Below, piece after piece: positions 1-8,295 of a stretch of 36,400 bases of DNA. The translations under genes were made by a program, and so were the position numbers. How positions within the stretch are numbered: the first letter of the stretch is position 1; the number at the start of each line of letters is the position of its first letter. The notes below the pieces were generated by a model. That model ran no database searches. It had not been told where the DNA came from and saw nothing but the letters and a program-made list of their open reading frames with translations. This DNA is from an uncultured Muribaculaceae bacterium (GTDB taxonomy: Bacteria > Bacteroidota > Bacteroidia > Bacteroidales > Muribaculaceae). The stretch spans positions 1 through 36,400 of the forward strand of contig CAJUCW010000036.1 of NCBI GenBank assembly GCA_910585275.1. Reading direction: 5' to 3'.

Positions 1-48
1 ACGCCCCTTATGGACTTTCACCATAGATGTATGACATGCCCGTCATAC
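1..48 (-). other. possible 5' end of a group II intron (truncated by window edge)
   Basis: Read on the minus strand from position 48 leftwards, the sequence begins GTATGACGGGCATGTCATAC, a short stem (GTATGAC with GTCATAC). It is followed by a second small stem, TATGG with CCATA, around the loop TGAAAGT. This resembles the start of domain I in bacterial group II introns as I remember them (a GUGYG-like 5' end and a GGUGAAAGUCC block). It begins one base after the T-run of the clpX terminator, and class C group II introns are known to insert right behind intrinsic terminators. Only 48 bases are visible and no reverse transcriptase or domain V can be seen. It could instead be two unrelated hairpins. 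Confidence 0.35.
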
Positions 49-78
49 TAAAAAAGCGAGTCAACTTTCATTGACTCA
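48..78 (-). terminator. Rho-independent terminator of clpX
   Basis: On the minus strand the stem GAGTCAA (71-77) pairs with TTGACTC (58-64) around a six-base loop, and a run of six T follows at 50-55. It lies 42 bases past the clpX stop codon, as expected for the end of the clpP-clpX transcript. Confidence 0.85.
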
Positions 79-119
79 CTCTCATTATTCTATTATTAAT
101 AAAAACGGGCGCCGCAATG

Positions 120-1370
120 TCAACCCTCGATTCGGGTTTTCTCAAAATGTGCCTTTTCAAGCTGCGCCTGCACGTAGCCGGCATCGACCGTAAATTTCTT
201 TACGGGCTCAGACGGCACTTCAAACATGGCATCTACCATGATTGTCTCAACTATCGACCTTAAGCCTCGCGCCCCGAGTTTATATTCCACAGCCTTGTCA
301 ACGATAAGGCCGAGGGCGTCGTCGGTAAATTCAAGTTCCACTCCGTCAAGCAGGAATAGCTTTTTATATTGCCGTACGATAGCATTCTTAGGCTCCACCA
401 GAATACGGCGCAACGCCGTTTTGTCGAGCGGGTCAAGGCTGGTAAGTATCGGAAGACGCCCTATGATTTCCGGAATAAGACCAAACGACTTGAGGTCTTG
501 AGGCATGACATAGCGCATCAGGTTTTCACGTTGATGCTTACGGTTGGCTTCGTCATGACCATAGCCCACCACATGGGTATTGAGCCTCGATGCGATTTTA
601 CGTTCTATTCCGTCAAAAGCGCCGCCGCATATAAAGAGTATGTTTTTTGTATCGACTGCAATCATCTTTTGCTCGGGATGCTTGCGTCCTCCGTTGGGCG
701 GCACAAGCACTGTAGAACCCTCAAGCAATTTCAGAAGACCTTGCTGCACGCCCTCGCCGCTGACGTCACGGGTAATGGAAGGGTTATCGCTTTTACGGGC
801 AATCTTATCTATTTCATCGATAAATACAATACCTTTCTCGGCACGCGCCACATCATAATCGCACGCCTGAAGAAGTCTTACAAGCAACGATTCGATATCT
901 TCGCCCACATAGCCCGCTTCGGTCAGGACAGTGGCATCGACAATGGCAAACGGCACGTCGAGAAGACGGGCTATGCTCTTGGCGAGCAACGTCTTGCCGG
1001 TGCCCGTGGGACCGACAAGGATTATGTTAGACTTCTCGATATCCACATCGTCGGCACCTTTTCCCTGAGAGATGCGCTTGTAGTGGTTATAGACGGCAAC
1101 TGAAAGATATTTCTTGGCTTCGTCCTGACCAATCACATACTGGTCGAGAAACGTCTTGATTTCTCGTGGGGTTGGCACAGAAGACACCTCCGACGACACC
1201 ACTTTCTCCTTAGAGTCCTGATTCTTCAGCTGGCTGTCGCGGGCATCGTCGATAAACTTGATGCAATCCGTACACAGATTCAAGCCGTCGAGCACAGTCA
1301 CCACCGGATTAAGCTTGTTGTCGATAGCTCCGCACATCGAGCACATTATCCCCGATTTCTTATTCGCCAT
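120..1370 (-). CDS. clpX: ATP-dependent Clp protease ATP-binding subunit ClpX
   Basis: Hexameric AAA+ unfoldase that recognises substrates and threads them into ClpP in the cytoplasm. The 416 residues have the full ClpX layout. The N-terminal zinc-binding domain has Cys10, Cys13, Cys33 and Cys36. Walker A is GPTGTGKT at 120-127, the pore loop GYVG at 153-156, and Walker B IVFIDEID at 181-188. The loop that docks ClpP, IGF in E. coli, reads VGYG at 268-271, a conservative change. The gene starts three bases after the clpP stop, so the two are co-transcribed. Length and motifs are complete; nothing suggests decay. Confidence 0.97.
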   Translation of the reverse strand: MANKKSGIMCSMCGAIDNKLNPVVTVLDGLNLCTDCIKFIDDARDSQLKNQDSKEKVVSSEVSSVPTPREIKTFLDQYVIGQDEAKKYLSVAVYNHYKRISQGKGADDVDIEKSNIILVGPTGTGKTLLAKSIARLLDVPFAIVDATVLTEAGYVGEDIESLLVRLLQACDYDVARAEKGIVFIDEIDKIARKSDNPSITRDVSGEGVQQGLLKLLEGSTVLVPPNGGRKHPEQKMIAVDTKNILFICGGAFDGIERKIASRLNTHVVGYGHDEANRKHQRENLMRYVMPQDLKSFGLIPEIIGRLPILTSLDPLDKTALRRILVEPKNAIVRQYKKLFLLDGVELEFTDDALGLIVDKAVEYKLGARGLRSIVETIMVDAMFEVPSEPVKKFTVDAGYVQAQLEKAHFEKTRIEG

Positions 1371-1373
1371 CTT

Positions 1374-2090
1374 TTATTTCTCTTTGGTAGGGTTTACAAG
1401 TACCTTGTCGATCATACCGTATTCCTTTGCTTCTTTAGCAATCATCCAATAATCGCGGTCGGAATCGGCTTCAACCTTTGCAAACGGTTGTCCCGAATGG
1501 TCGGAAATAATACGATACAGCTCCTCTTTAAGTTTAAGGATTTCGCGGGCGGTAATCTCGATGTCGGAAGCCTGGCCCTGTATTCCACCCATAGGCTGAT
1601 GGATCATCACTCTCGAATGCGGAAGTGCGAAACGCTTTCCATGCTCGCCTGCCACCAGAAGGACGGCGGCCATCGATGCGGCCATACCCGTACAGATAGT
1701 GGATACATCGCTCGAAATATACTGCATAGTGTCGTAAATGCCAAGTCCGGCATAAACGGAACCACCGGGAGAATTGATGTAGATGGAGATATCTTTCCCG
1801 GGGTCGATAGAATCAAGATAAAGGAGCTGTGCCTGGATGATATTGGCGCTCGTATCTGACACTTGTGTGCCGAGGAATATGATACGGTCCATCATGAGGC
1901 GTGAAAACACATCCATCTGTGTGACGTTCAACTGACGCTCCTCAAGTATATAAGGGTTCATATAATCGGCGGAAGGCATAGTAGAAGAAACATTCCCTGC
2001 CGTTTTGTCAAGATATCTTGTATAACCGTCAAGAGTATTGGAACTCATCCCAAGATGGTTGACGGCAAAATTTCTGAAGTCGTTCTGCAT
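1374..2090 (-). CDS. clpP: ATP-dependent Clp protease proteolytic subunit ClpP
   Basis: Serine peptidase that forms the two-ring proteolytic chamber fed by ClpX. The catalytic triad is visible: Ser139 in GMAASMAA, His164 in MIHQPMGG and Asp213 in SDRDYW. The oxyanion-hole segment SPGGSVYAG lies near 108-115. At 238 residues it is about 30-40 residues longer at the N-terminus than E. coli ClpP. The extra stretch may be a propeptide or a start called too early, though no internal Met is clearly better. It lies between tig and clpX in the order common in bacteria. A terminator separates it from tig, so it may have its own promoter, but I found no clean promoter match in 2091-2175. Confidence 0.96.
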   Translation of the reverse strand: MQNDFRNFAVNHLGMSSNTLDGYTRYLDKTAGNVSSTMPSADYMNPYILEERQLNVTQMDVFSRLMMDRIIFLGTQVSDTSANIIQAQLLYLDSIDPGKDISIYINSPGGSVYAGLGIYDTMQYISSDVSTICTGMAASMAAVLLVAGEHGKRFALPHSRVMIHQPMGGIQGQASDIEITAREILKLKEELYRIISDHSGQPFAKVEADSDRDYWMIAKEAKEYGMIDKVLVNPTKEK

Positions 2091-2175
2091 ATTATAATCT
2101 ATTATTTCATTATTAATAACACCATACCAGGCCGTTATTATTCATGACACTGCAAAATCCGTGCCAAAATAATAT

Positions 2176-2222
2176 AAAAAGACCCGTAGCCGGGCATGAA
2201 GCCGCCCGCACCCGGGTCTTTT
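2176..2222 (-). terminator. Rho-independent terminator of tig
   Basis: AAAAAGACCCG at 2176-2186 pairs with CGGGTCTTTT at 2213-2222. The interior GC-rich arms GCCGGGC and GCCCGC extend the stem. The flanking A and T runs would let it work on either strand. It lies just after the tig stop and before clpP. Confidence 0.85.
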
Positions 2223-2244
2223 CAATATTTTTGCGAATGCAATA

Positions 2245-3603
2245 TTATGCCTCTGCCGGAATGAAAAGGTTGCGGAACTCTTCCACACTTACTTCCTTAT
2301 TGTCGAGGGTGACATTCTCCTTAATCACCTCAAACACCTTACGGTTAAGGGCATTCTGGAAAAGCATCTCACGGTTCTTCTGGTCTTTCATGACCTCCTG
2401 GGCATATTTGTCGATAATCTGGTCGGAAAGGGCATTCGGGCCATACTGCATAAGCTGGCGGGCAACTACGCCACGAGCTTCGTCGAGCACGTCTTCTTCA
2501 TTGACCTTGACCTCAAACTTTTCGGCCACATTGTCGCGGACGAGGTCCCATTCAAGCTGTCCACGCATCTTGCCGAATTCCTCATCAACGTTTTCGGCAT
2601 TGATGCCTTCGCTCTGACGAACAAGGAATTCCTTGAGAAGAGCCTCGGGAAGCTCGAGAGAACCCACTGCTTTTTCCACGGCATCCTTGGCATCGATTGT
2701 GAAACGATAGTTGGAATCGTTCTCGAAATTGAGGGCGATAAGTTCTTTGATGGCAGCGCGGAATTCCTCTTCATTGTGGGCCTTGTCTTTACCCACGGCA
2801 TTGTCGAAAAATTCCTGATCGAACTCGGCAGGTTTGAGGACAATGATTTCCTTGATTTCAAAATTGAAATCACCTTTGTGGGCGTCAACATCCTCTTTGT
2901 CAATATTGAGCATCGACGACATTTCGACTGCATTACCTTCGCATGTGGCGGAAGGATTAAAGACAACGACGTCGCCAACTTTCTTACCTTCGAAAAGCTT
3001 CTTCTGCGCCTCATCCTTGAAATGCATTGGAGCGATGATACCGTTCTCAACCACTACCCCGCCCTCTTTCACAGAGCCGTCCTCGTTAAGCTCGGCGATG
3101 GCTCCTTTGATCACGGCGTTAGGCTCGGTTTCCTCTCCGGGCACCTGATGACCGAAACGCTTGCGGAGACCCTCAACCTGTTCGTTAATCATCTCGTCGG
3201 TGACGGTGATGGTGTAATAAGGAACATGAAGGTCTTTGTTCACATGGTTATCGATTTCGGGAGCCAGACCCACATTGAATTTGAATGTAAACTCCTTGTT
3301 CTCGATATCGAAATTGTTGTCGCTCTGAGGAACCGGCTGTCCGAGCACATGAAGATTGTTTTCCTTTATATAGTTATACACAGCGTCTGCCACCTCTTTA
3401 TTGATGACGTCATATTTCACGGCTGTGCCATATTTTTTAGCAATCAGGCCGGCAGGCACATGTCCGGGACGGAAACCCGGTTCGGCATGCTTCTTGCCAA
3501 TCTCTTTGAGCTGTTTTGAAACCTTGTCAGCGTAGTCTTTTTCCTCGATAGCAACGGTAACGACACCGTTCACATTGTCGAGTTTCTCGAAATTTACGTT
3601 CAT
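2245..3603 (-). CDS. tig: trigger factor, ribosome-associated chaperone
   Basis: Chaperone that binds at the ribosomal exit tunnel and shields nascent chains. The 452 residues match the family length. The N-terminal ribosome-binding domain comes first (about 1-115), with the divergent signature region around GFRPGHVPAG. A middle FKBP-like domain follows (about 150-250), and then a long helical C-terminal substrate-binding domain. The PPIase-like middle domain is poorly conserved, as is usual in Bacteroidetes, so isomerase activity is uncertain. Its position upstream of clpP-clpX is the classic order. It has a strong promoter at 3693-3724 and a hairpin in the short leader. Confidence 0.93.
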   Translation of the reverse strand: MNVNFEKLDNVNGVVTVAIEEKDYADKVSKQLKEIGKKHAEPGFRPGHVPAGLIAKKYGTAVKYDVINKEVADAVYNYIKENNLHVLGQPVPQSDNNFDIENKEFTFKFNVGLAPEIDNHVNKDLHVPYYTITVTDEMINEQVEGLRKRFGHQVPGEETEPNAVIKGAIAELNEDGSVKEGGVVVENGIIAPMHFKDEAQKKLFEGKKVGDVVVFNPSATCEGNAVEMSSMLNIDKEDVDAHKGDFNFEIKEIIVLKPAEFDQEFFDNAVGKDKAHNEEEFRAAIKELIALNFENDSNYRFTIDAKDAVEKAVGSLELPEALLKEFLVRQSEGINAENVDEEFGKMRGQLEWDLVRDNVAEKFEVKVNEEDVLDEARGVVARQLMQYGPNALSDQIIDKYAQEVMKDQKNREMLFQNALNRKVFEVIKENVTLDNKEVSVEEFRNLFIPAEA

Positions 3604-3655
3604 GTTGACTTTTATCTGGATTGATTTATATGTTCATGCAAAACTACATTGAAAA

Positions 3656-3680
3656 TGTGGTGTCTGAACGTCAGACGCCA
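3656..3680 (-). promoter_or_regulatory. hairpin in the tig 5' leader
   Basis: Positions 3656-3680 form a near-perfect inverted repeat: GTGGTGTCTGA, a short loop, then TCAGACGCCAC, with one G-T type mismatch. Given the promoter at 3693-3724, the transcript should start near 3686. The hairpin would then sit almost at the 5' end of the tig mRNA. Likely roles are 5' end stabilisation or attenuation; this is inference. Confidence 0.6.
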
Positions 3681-3692
3681 CAAATCCGGATG

Positions 3693-3724
3693 CAAAGGTA
3701 TTAAAAATTATCCGCCTCCGCAAA
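3693..3724 (-). promoter_or_regulatory. tig promoter (Bacteroidetes sigma-ABfr type)
   Basis: On the minus strand the -33 element TTTG (3721-3724) is followed after exactly 20 bases by the -7 element TACCTTTG (3693-3700). This fits the Bacteroidetes consensus TTTG-N19-21-TAnnTTTG completely. It lies about 90 bases before the tig start codon. Confidence 0.85.
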
Positions 3725-3745
3725 TTTTCAGCAATTTAAATAATG

Positions 3746-5257
3746 TCAAAGCTTATAGGTAAGCATCAATGCCAGCGAAGCCGACGACGAGCGCACGTAA
3801 TCATAATCCCTATAATGCGACGAGCGTACATAGTTTGTAAAAAGAGCCGTTCCGAACAGACGTTTCCATATCTTGAAATCCAGCCGAAACTCTGTCATAT
3901 TTAGAGATGCCACCGACACGTCGCCCATCACGTTAAGTGTGCGGAAATCGACATCCTTGAGATTGGTGCCGTAACGGTATCCGCGCCACGTAAAAAGCCT
4001 GTAAAAATTATGGGACAGCGACAATGCAAGCCGGTCTTTATCAAACACAATGTTAAAACCTCCCTTCAGGGAAAAACCCGACGCCCAGTTGTAATTGCGG
4101 TAGTCGGTCCAATAATGGTCTGAAAGAATAGAACCGAGCGCTATGACATTAGCATGTGCGAAACAATCGAACACCCAGCGCTTTTTTTCCACATCCCGGA
4201 ACATGAACCCGGCTCCGACTGATGCCGGCACACCCAATTTGAACGGCACCTTTTCAATATCGTCGATTGTGTCGCTGTCATAGAAATCGAAATGCTGATA
4301 CAAGCCGATGCTTCCTTTCGAGCGAAAGTTGTCGAAGAGCTCTCTGGCAAGCAATCGCCCTTTCAATTCTATTTGACTCAGCAAAGGCTGAGTCTTGATT
4401 ACCTGGAGTTGTGCCTTGATTGTGAAATAGTCGTAAGGCTGTTTGGACTTCACTTCAAAACGGTCGCCATATTCCGCATCGAGCTGCATGGCGAGACCTT
4501 GGTGGATATGGTTGAAATGGTTCTGATATTCGAGCATCTTGTAGCCAAGCGACACACGCACCACAAAATTCGGGGTTCCGAACTGTCGCCCTCTCGTTGG
4601 CCTGACTTTCCATGCATCGCCGGTGATAAGTCGGTTCAGGCCCCTCATAGGAGAAAGTATGAAAGCTGCCGCCTCACGCCCGAACCTGGCGCCTCCCCTA
4701 AGACGGTCGTCAAGCACTGCATCCGATGCCCTGTAAAGGATTTCCCCTATTGCGGCCCCTCCAATAGGAGTGGCTATTATGTCATTGGTGGAAGGATATT
4801 CGCACTCCATAAACATTTCCCACATGCCGCTCCCGGCTATGGCAAACAGTTCCGACTGCCAAAAGTTATAGCCGTTTGCTCTTGCCGCATTGTAATAAAG
4901 GCTGCCGTTATACGGATGCAGGAATGTATTGGTTCCGAGTTTATCGTTGTCCCAGATGAAGCCATGTTTAAAATTCTCTTTAATCGTATTGAATGAGATA
5001 TGTGCGAAATCTCCGTTCTGTATATAACGGTCGAATGCCCACAGGCCGATATTGAATCCGAAAACTTCGGCCGAAGCCCTCCAGAAGTGTTTTTTCGTCA
5101 TCCGCACCGAATCGACCGAATCTGGAGGTTCTTGCCTGACCGAACTGAATTGAATAGGTATTTGTGCCCGCATCCCGTCATCTTCCATAATGGCAAACGC
5201 CATAGAGAAGATTAAGCATAGAAGAACGATCTTTATTTTAATTGTGGAAGTTTTCAT
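3746..5257 (-). CDS. DUF3943 domain outer-membrane beta-barrel protein
   Basis: Protein of unknown function whose sequence resembles the DUF3943 family of Bacteroidetes. I chose the ATG at 5257 rather than the in-frame one at 5278. From 5257 the protein starts with a positively charged, hydrophobic signal peptide (MKTSTIKIKIVLLCLIFSMAFA). The mature part has alternating aromatic and polar residues, such as repeated LSLSHNFYRLF-like strands near the C-terminus. It ends in a strand, LMLTYKL, typical of outer-membrane barrels. It lies alone between tig and a phosphohexomutase, and the terminator at 5313-5348 separates it from the latter. The family assignment is from memory of conserved segments; the barrel and export are inferred. 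Confidence 0.75.
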   Translation of the reverse strand: MKTSTIKIKIVLLCLIFSMAFAIMEDDGMRAQIPIQFSSVRQEPPDSVDSVRMTKKHFWRASAEVFGFNIGLWAFDRYIQNGDFAHISFNTIKENFKHGFIWDNDKLGTNTFLHPYNGSLYYNAARANGYNFWQSELFAIAGSGMWEMFMECEYPSTNDIIATPIGGAAIGEILYRASDAVLDDRLRGGARFGREAAAFILSPMRGLNRLITGDAWKVRPTRGRQFGTPNFVVRVSLGYKMLEYQNHFNHIHQGLAMQLDAEYGDRFEVKSKQPYDYFTIKAQLQVIKTQPLLSQIELKGRLLARELFDNFRSKGSIGLYQHFDFYDSDTIDDIEKVPFKLGVPASVGAGFMFRDVEKKRWVFDCFAHANVIALGSILSDHYWTDYRNYNWASGFSLKGGFNIVFDKDRLALSLSHNFYRLFTWRGYRYGTNLKDVDFRTLNVMGDVSVASLNMTEFRLDFKIWKRLFGTALFTNYVRSSHYRDYDYVRSSSASLALMLTYKL

Positions 5258-5312
5258 CGCAAAATGTGAAACGGCCAACTACGTTTAAGGCTATTACTAT
5301 GCTTAGAACAAA

Positions 5313-5348
5313 ATAAACCGCGCCGTGGTTGAACACTGCGCGGTTTAT
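5313..5348 (-). terminator. Rho-independent terminator of the phosphohexomutase gene
   Basis: ATAAACCGCGC (5313-5323) pairs with GCGCGGTTTAT (5338-5348). On the minus strand it is followed by a T-rich stretch (ATTTTG). It lies 42 bases after the stop of the upstream gene. Confidence 0.8.
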
Positions 5349-5389
5349 AATTGTCTGTCGTAATCCAAAACGACCGAAGGCTTGTCGGC

Positions 5390-7141
5390 TTACTTCACTC
5401 CGAGGTCGGCAAGCACGCGGTTGATTTTGTCTTCCGCTTTCTTGACGGTGTCAACATATTCCTCTTTCGAAGGAAGATCTTCACGCACCTCAACGTAGAA
5501 CTTGATTTTAGGCTCGGTTCCGGAAGGACGGACCGACACTTTGTCGCCGGCTTCTGTGAAGAACTGAAGCACATTGGACGTGGTAGGGAAGTTCATCTTC
5601 TCCACGGTGCCGTTCTTGAGGTCGTGGCAGTTGAGGTCGGAATAATCCTTGATTGCCACCACAGGGCTTCCGGCAAGTTCCTTTGGAGGATTGGCACGGA
5701 AATTCTTCATCATGGCAACGATTTCATCCGCACCGGACTTACCGGGGCGCACCACGCTCACTCCTTTTTCGCGTGAGAAGCCATATTTCAAGTAGATGTC
5801 AATCAAAAGGTCATAGAGGGTAAGGTCTTGATCGGCCGCCCAGGCTGCAATCTCACACATAAGGGTAATAGATGAAACCGCATCTTTGTCACGCACGAAA
5901 GTTTCGGGAAGGAAGCCGTAGCTTTCCTCGCCGCCTCCAAGATAACGCTCTTTCCCTTCGAGATTGCGCATCACGTCGGCAATCCATTTGAATCCGGTGA
6001 AACAATCGTAGCATTTCACATCGTTTGCCTGCGCTATGCGTTTGATTGTCTCGGTGGTCACGATGGTCTTTACGCAATATTCGTTGCCTTTAAGCAGACC
6101 CAGTTCACGATTTCTCGTGATGATATAATACAAGAATATCATCACAATCTGGTTGCCGTTGAGAAGCTGGTATTCACCCTTGCTGTCGCGCACCACGAGG
6201 CCGATGCGGTCAGAGTCGGGGTCGGATGCGAGCACGAGGCTTGCGCCGGTCTCTTTGGCCTTGGCGATACCCATCGACATCGCCTCGGGATTCTCGGGAT
6301 TGGGAGAAACGACCGTCGGGAAATCACCGCTCTGCACATCCTGTTCGGGAACATGGATTACATTCTTGAATCCCCATTTTTTAAGAGAGTCGAAGATGAG
6401 CATACCGCCGGTGCCATGGATCGGCGTATATACAATCTTCATGTCTTCATGACGCTTTATCGCATCGGGAGAAAGCGACAAGGTCTTGATATCGTCAAGA
6501 AACATTTCATCAACTTCCTTGCCGATAATCTGTATGAGGTCCTTGTTGGGGGTAAACTTTATCTGGTCAACCGAAGTGATGGCGTTGACGTATGCTATTG
6601 TCTCCACATCGTGGGGAGCAATCATCTGTGCGCCGTCGCTCCAATATGCCTTATAACCATTGTATTCCTTCGGGTTATGGCTTGCAGTGACCATCACTCC
6701 ACTGTTCGTGCCAAGTTTACGGATGGCATAAGACACTTCGGGAACCGGACGGCATGACTCGAAGAGATATACCTTTATACCGTTGGCAGAGAAAATGTCG
6801 GCGGCAAGTTCCGCGAATTTGCGCGAATTGTTTCTCACGTCGTGACCAATGACCACGCTTATCTGCGGTTCGTCCTTGAAGCAATCGTTGAGATAATTGG
6901 CAAGTCCTTGTGTGGCGGCACCCACGGTGTAGATGTTCATGCGGTTGGAACCTGCGCCCATGATTCCGCGGAGGCCTCCCGTGCCGAATTCAAGGTCTTT
7001 ATAGAACGAGTCGATGAGCTCGGTCTTGTCTTCGGCATCGAGCATCGCTTTTACGGCAGCTCTCGTTTCTGCGTCATATTGCGGTCCAAGCCATTTTTCG
7101 GCTTTTTCCTTGACTGTTTTCAATAATTCGTCGTTGTTCAT
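5390..7141 (-). CDS. phospho-sugar mutase (phosphoglucomutase/phosphomannomutase family)
   Basis: Enzyme of the alpha-D-phosphohexomutase superfamily that moves phosphate between C1 and C6 of hexoses. It probably interconverts glucose-1-P and glucose-6-P, or the mannose equivalents, in the cytoplasm. All four signature loops are present in its 583 residues. They are the phosphoserine loop TASHNP with Ser154, the metal-binding DPDSDR at 307-312, the sugar-binding loop GGEESYG, and the C-terminal phosphate-binding loop RPSGTEPKIKF. The length fits the PgcA/PGM2-like branch rather than the shorter ManB or GlmM. Sequence alone does not fix sugar preference. It is transcribed divergently from yicC. 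Confidence 0.92.
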   Translation of the reverse strand: MNNDELLKTVKEKAEKWLGPQYDAETRAAVKAMLDAEDKTELIDSFYKDLEFGTGGLRGIMGAGSNRMNIYTVGAATQGLANYLNDCFKDEPQISVVIGHDVRNNSRKFAELAADIFSANGIKVYLFESCRPVPEVSYAIRKLGTNSGVMVTASHNPKEYNGYKAYWSDGAQMIAPHDVETIAYVNAITSVDQIKFTPNKDLIQIIGKEVDEMFLDDIKTLSLSPDAIKRHEDMKIVYTPIHGTGGMLIFDSLKKWGFKNVIHVPEQDVQSGDFPTVVSPNPENPEAMSMGIAKAKETGASLVLASDPDSDRIGLVVRDSKGEYQLLNGNQIVMIFLYYIITRNRELGLLKGNEYCVKTIVTTETIKRIAQANDVKCYDCFTGFKWIADVMRNLEGKERYLGGGEESYGFLPETFVRDKDAVSSITLMCEIAAWAADQDLTLYDLLIDIYLKYGFSREKGVSVVRPGKSGADEIVAMMKNFRANPPKELAGSPVVAIKDYSDLNCHDLKNGTVEKMNFPTTSNVLQFFTEAGDKVSVRPSGTEPKIKFYVEVREDLPSKEEYVDTVKKAEDKINRVLADLGVK

Positions 7142-7223
7142 AATTATATGATAATTGGGTTATTAAAGGGATCGTAATGCCACAGTTTTTTTCTTATTTC
7201 CGTGGAATTTTCAAAACTATTCG

Positions 7224-7231
7224 CAAAGCTA
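7224..7231 (-). promoter_or_regulatory. candidate -7 element for the phosphohexomutase gene
   Basis: The minus strand reads TAGCTTTG, a match to TAnnTTTG, 83 bases before the start codon. No good TTTG lies 19-21 bases further upstream, so this is a half-supported promoter. Confidence 0.35.
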
Positions 7232-7318
7232 ATGAAAAATGATGACAATAAAAAGTTAAAGATAAAAAAAGATTGTTTTTCGATAAAACATTCCGGCAGA
7301 AGTGGCCAGATTCATGGT

Positions 7319-7330
7319 TAAGAGCGCGTT
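7319..7330 (+). repeat. short match to the end of the IS5-type element
   Basis: TAAGAGCGCGTT matches the right terminus of the insertion sequence at 13616-14868 (TAA then GAGCGCGT when read inward). Eleven identical bases are unlikely by chance in this window. Beyond them similarity fades to a shared AAAGTTTAAAG-like stretch. It may be an IS relic or a host motif that the IS resembles. Confidence 0.35.
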
Positions 7331-7379
7331 TTCCGGATAAAGTTTAAAGACTTCGACATATATTCTCAATAGATTTTAT

Positions 7380-7387
7380 TAAATTTG
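7380..7387 (+). promoter_or_regulatory. candidate -7 element for the yicC gene chain
   Basis: TAAATTTG matches TAnnTTTG and lies 20 bases before the yicC ATG, which would give a leader of about 14 bases. The -33 position is not TTTG (it reads ACAT), so the call is weak. Confidence 0.35.
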
Positions 7388-7407
7388 CGGTTTAAACATC
7401 AAAATCT

Positions 7408-8295
7408 ATGATTTCATCAATGACGGGATTCGGGCGAGGAGTGGCCCAAACCCCAACCAAACGAATAAAGGTTGAGATTAAATCGCTCAACAGCAAACAG
7501 CTTGACCTCTCTCTCAGAGTTCCCGCAAGCTATAGGGAACTGGAAGTGACTCTCCGAAACCCCATGGCGGAGATTCTTGAGCGCGGAAAGGTGGAACTTG
7601 TGGCTACGGTGGAAAATGTAGTCGCAGAAGCCAATTCGGCAGTGAACGTGGAGCTCCTCGGCGTCTATAAAAAGCAAGTGGAGCAACTTGCTTTGAGTCT
7701 CGGCTTGCCCGAACCGGCAGACTGGTATAGCGTGCTCATGAGAATGCCCGATGCAATGAAATCGGAGACTCAAGTTGTCGGGGAAGAAGACGAAACGGCA
7801 TTCATGGAGGCTGCCAAAGAGGCATTGGATGCCCTTGTTGAATTCCGTAGGCGTGAAGGGAGAAAGCTTTATGATTTCTTCCGCATTAAAATCGAACGCA
7901 TTCGTCAACTTCTCAATGAAGTTGCGCCATACGAGGCGGAAAGGGTGCCTAAAATAAGGGAACGCCTCGAAGACCAGCTTACACGTCTCACTTCCATAGA
8001 ATTTGACCGTGGGCGTCTTGAACAGGAATTGATTTTCTACATCGAAAAACTTGATGTGAATGAAGAAAAACTGCGTCTGGCCACGCACCTTAATTACTTC
8101 ATAGAAACCCTCGGTGGCGAGGAAGACTTCCCGAAGAACGGACAAGGGAAGAAACTCGGTTTTATCGCCCAGGAAATCGGCAGGGAAATCAATACACTCG
8201 GCTCAAAGTCGAATCATGCGGGTATGCAAAAAATCGTGGTTATGATGAAGGATGAGTTGGAACAGATAAAGGAACAAGTGCTCAACGTGTTATGA
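7408..8295 (+). CDS. yicC: YicC family endoribonuclease-like protein
   Basis: Member of the YicC/YloC family. The E. coli member is reported as an endoribonuclease involved in small-RNA turnover. The family signature opens the protein (MISSMTGFGRG, then VEIKSLNSKQLD). The C-terminal DUF1732 region contains EINTLGSKSNHAGMQ and ends in helical sequence (VVMMKDELEQIKEQ). Its 295 residues are the normal length. Its stop overlaps the gmk start (ATGA), so the two are translationally coupled. This yicC-gmk pairing is found in many bacteria. Its exact role in Bacteroidales is not established. Confidence 0.93.
   Translation: MISSMTGFGRGVAQTPTKRIKVEIKSLNSKQLDLSLRVPASYRELEVTLRNPMAEILERGKVELVATVENVVAEANSAVNVELLGVYKKQVEQLALSLGLPEPADWYSVLMRMPDAMKSETQVVGEEDETAFMEAAKEALDALVEFRRREGRKLYDFFRIKIERIRQLLNEVAPYEAERVPKIRERLEDQLTRLTSIEFDRGRLEQELIFYIEKLDVNEEKLRLATHLNYFIETLGGEEDFPKNGQGKKLGFIAQEIGREINTLGSKSNHAGMQKIVVMMKDELEQIKEQVLNVL

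Noticed and set aside
369..1103. Long plus-strand open frame within clpX, and similar antisense frames within tig, pgm, ddh, the transporter and the PBP gene
   Set aside because: They lie opposite clear, complete genes, have no domain signature, and arise from the codon use of the real gene.
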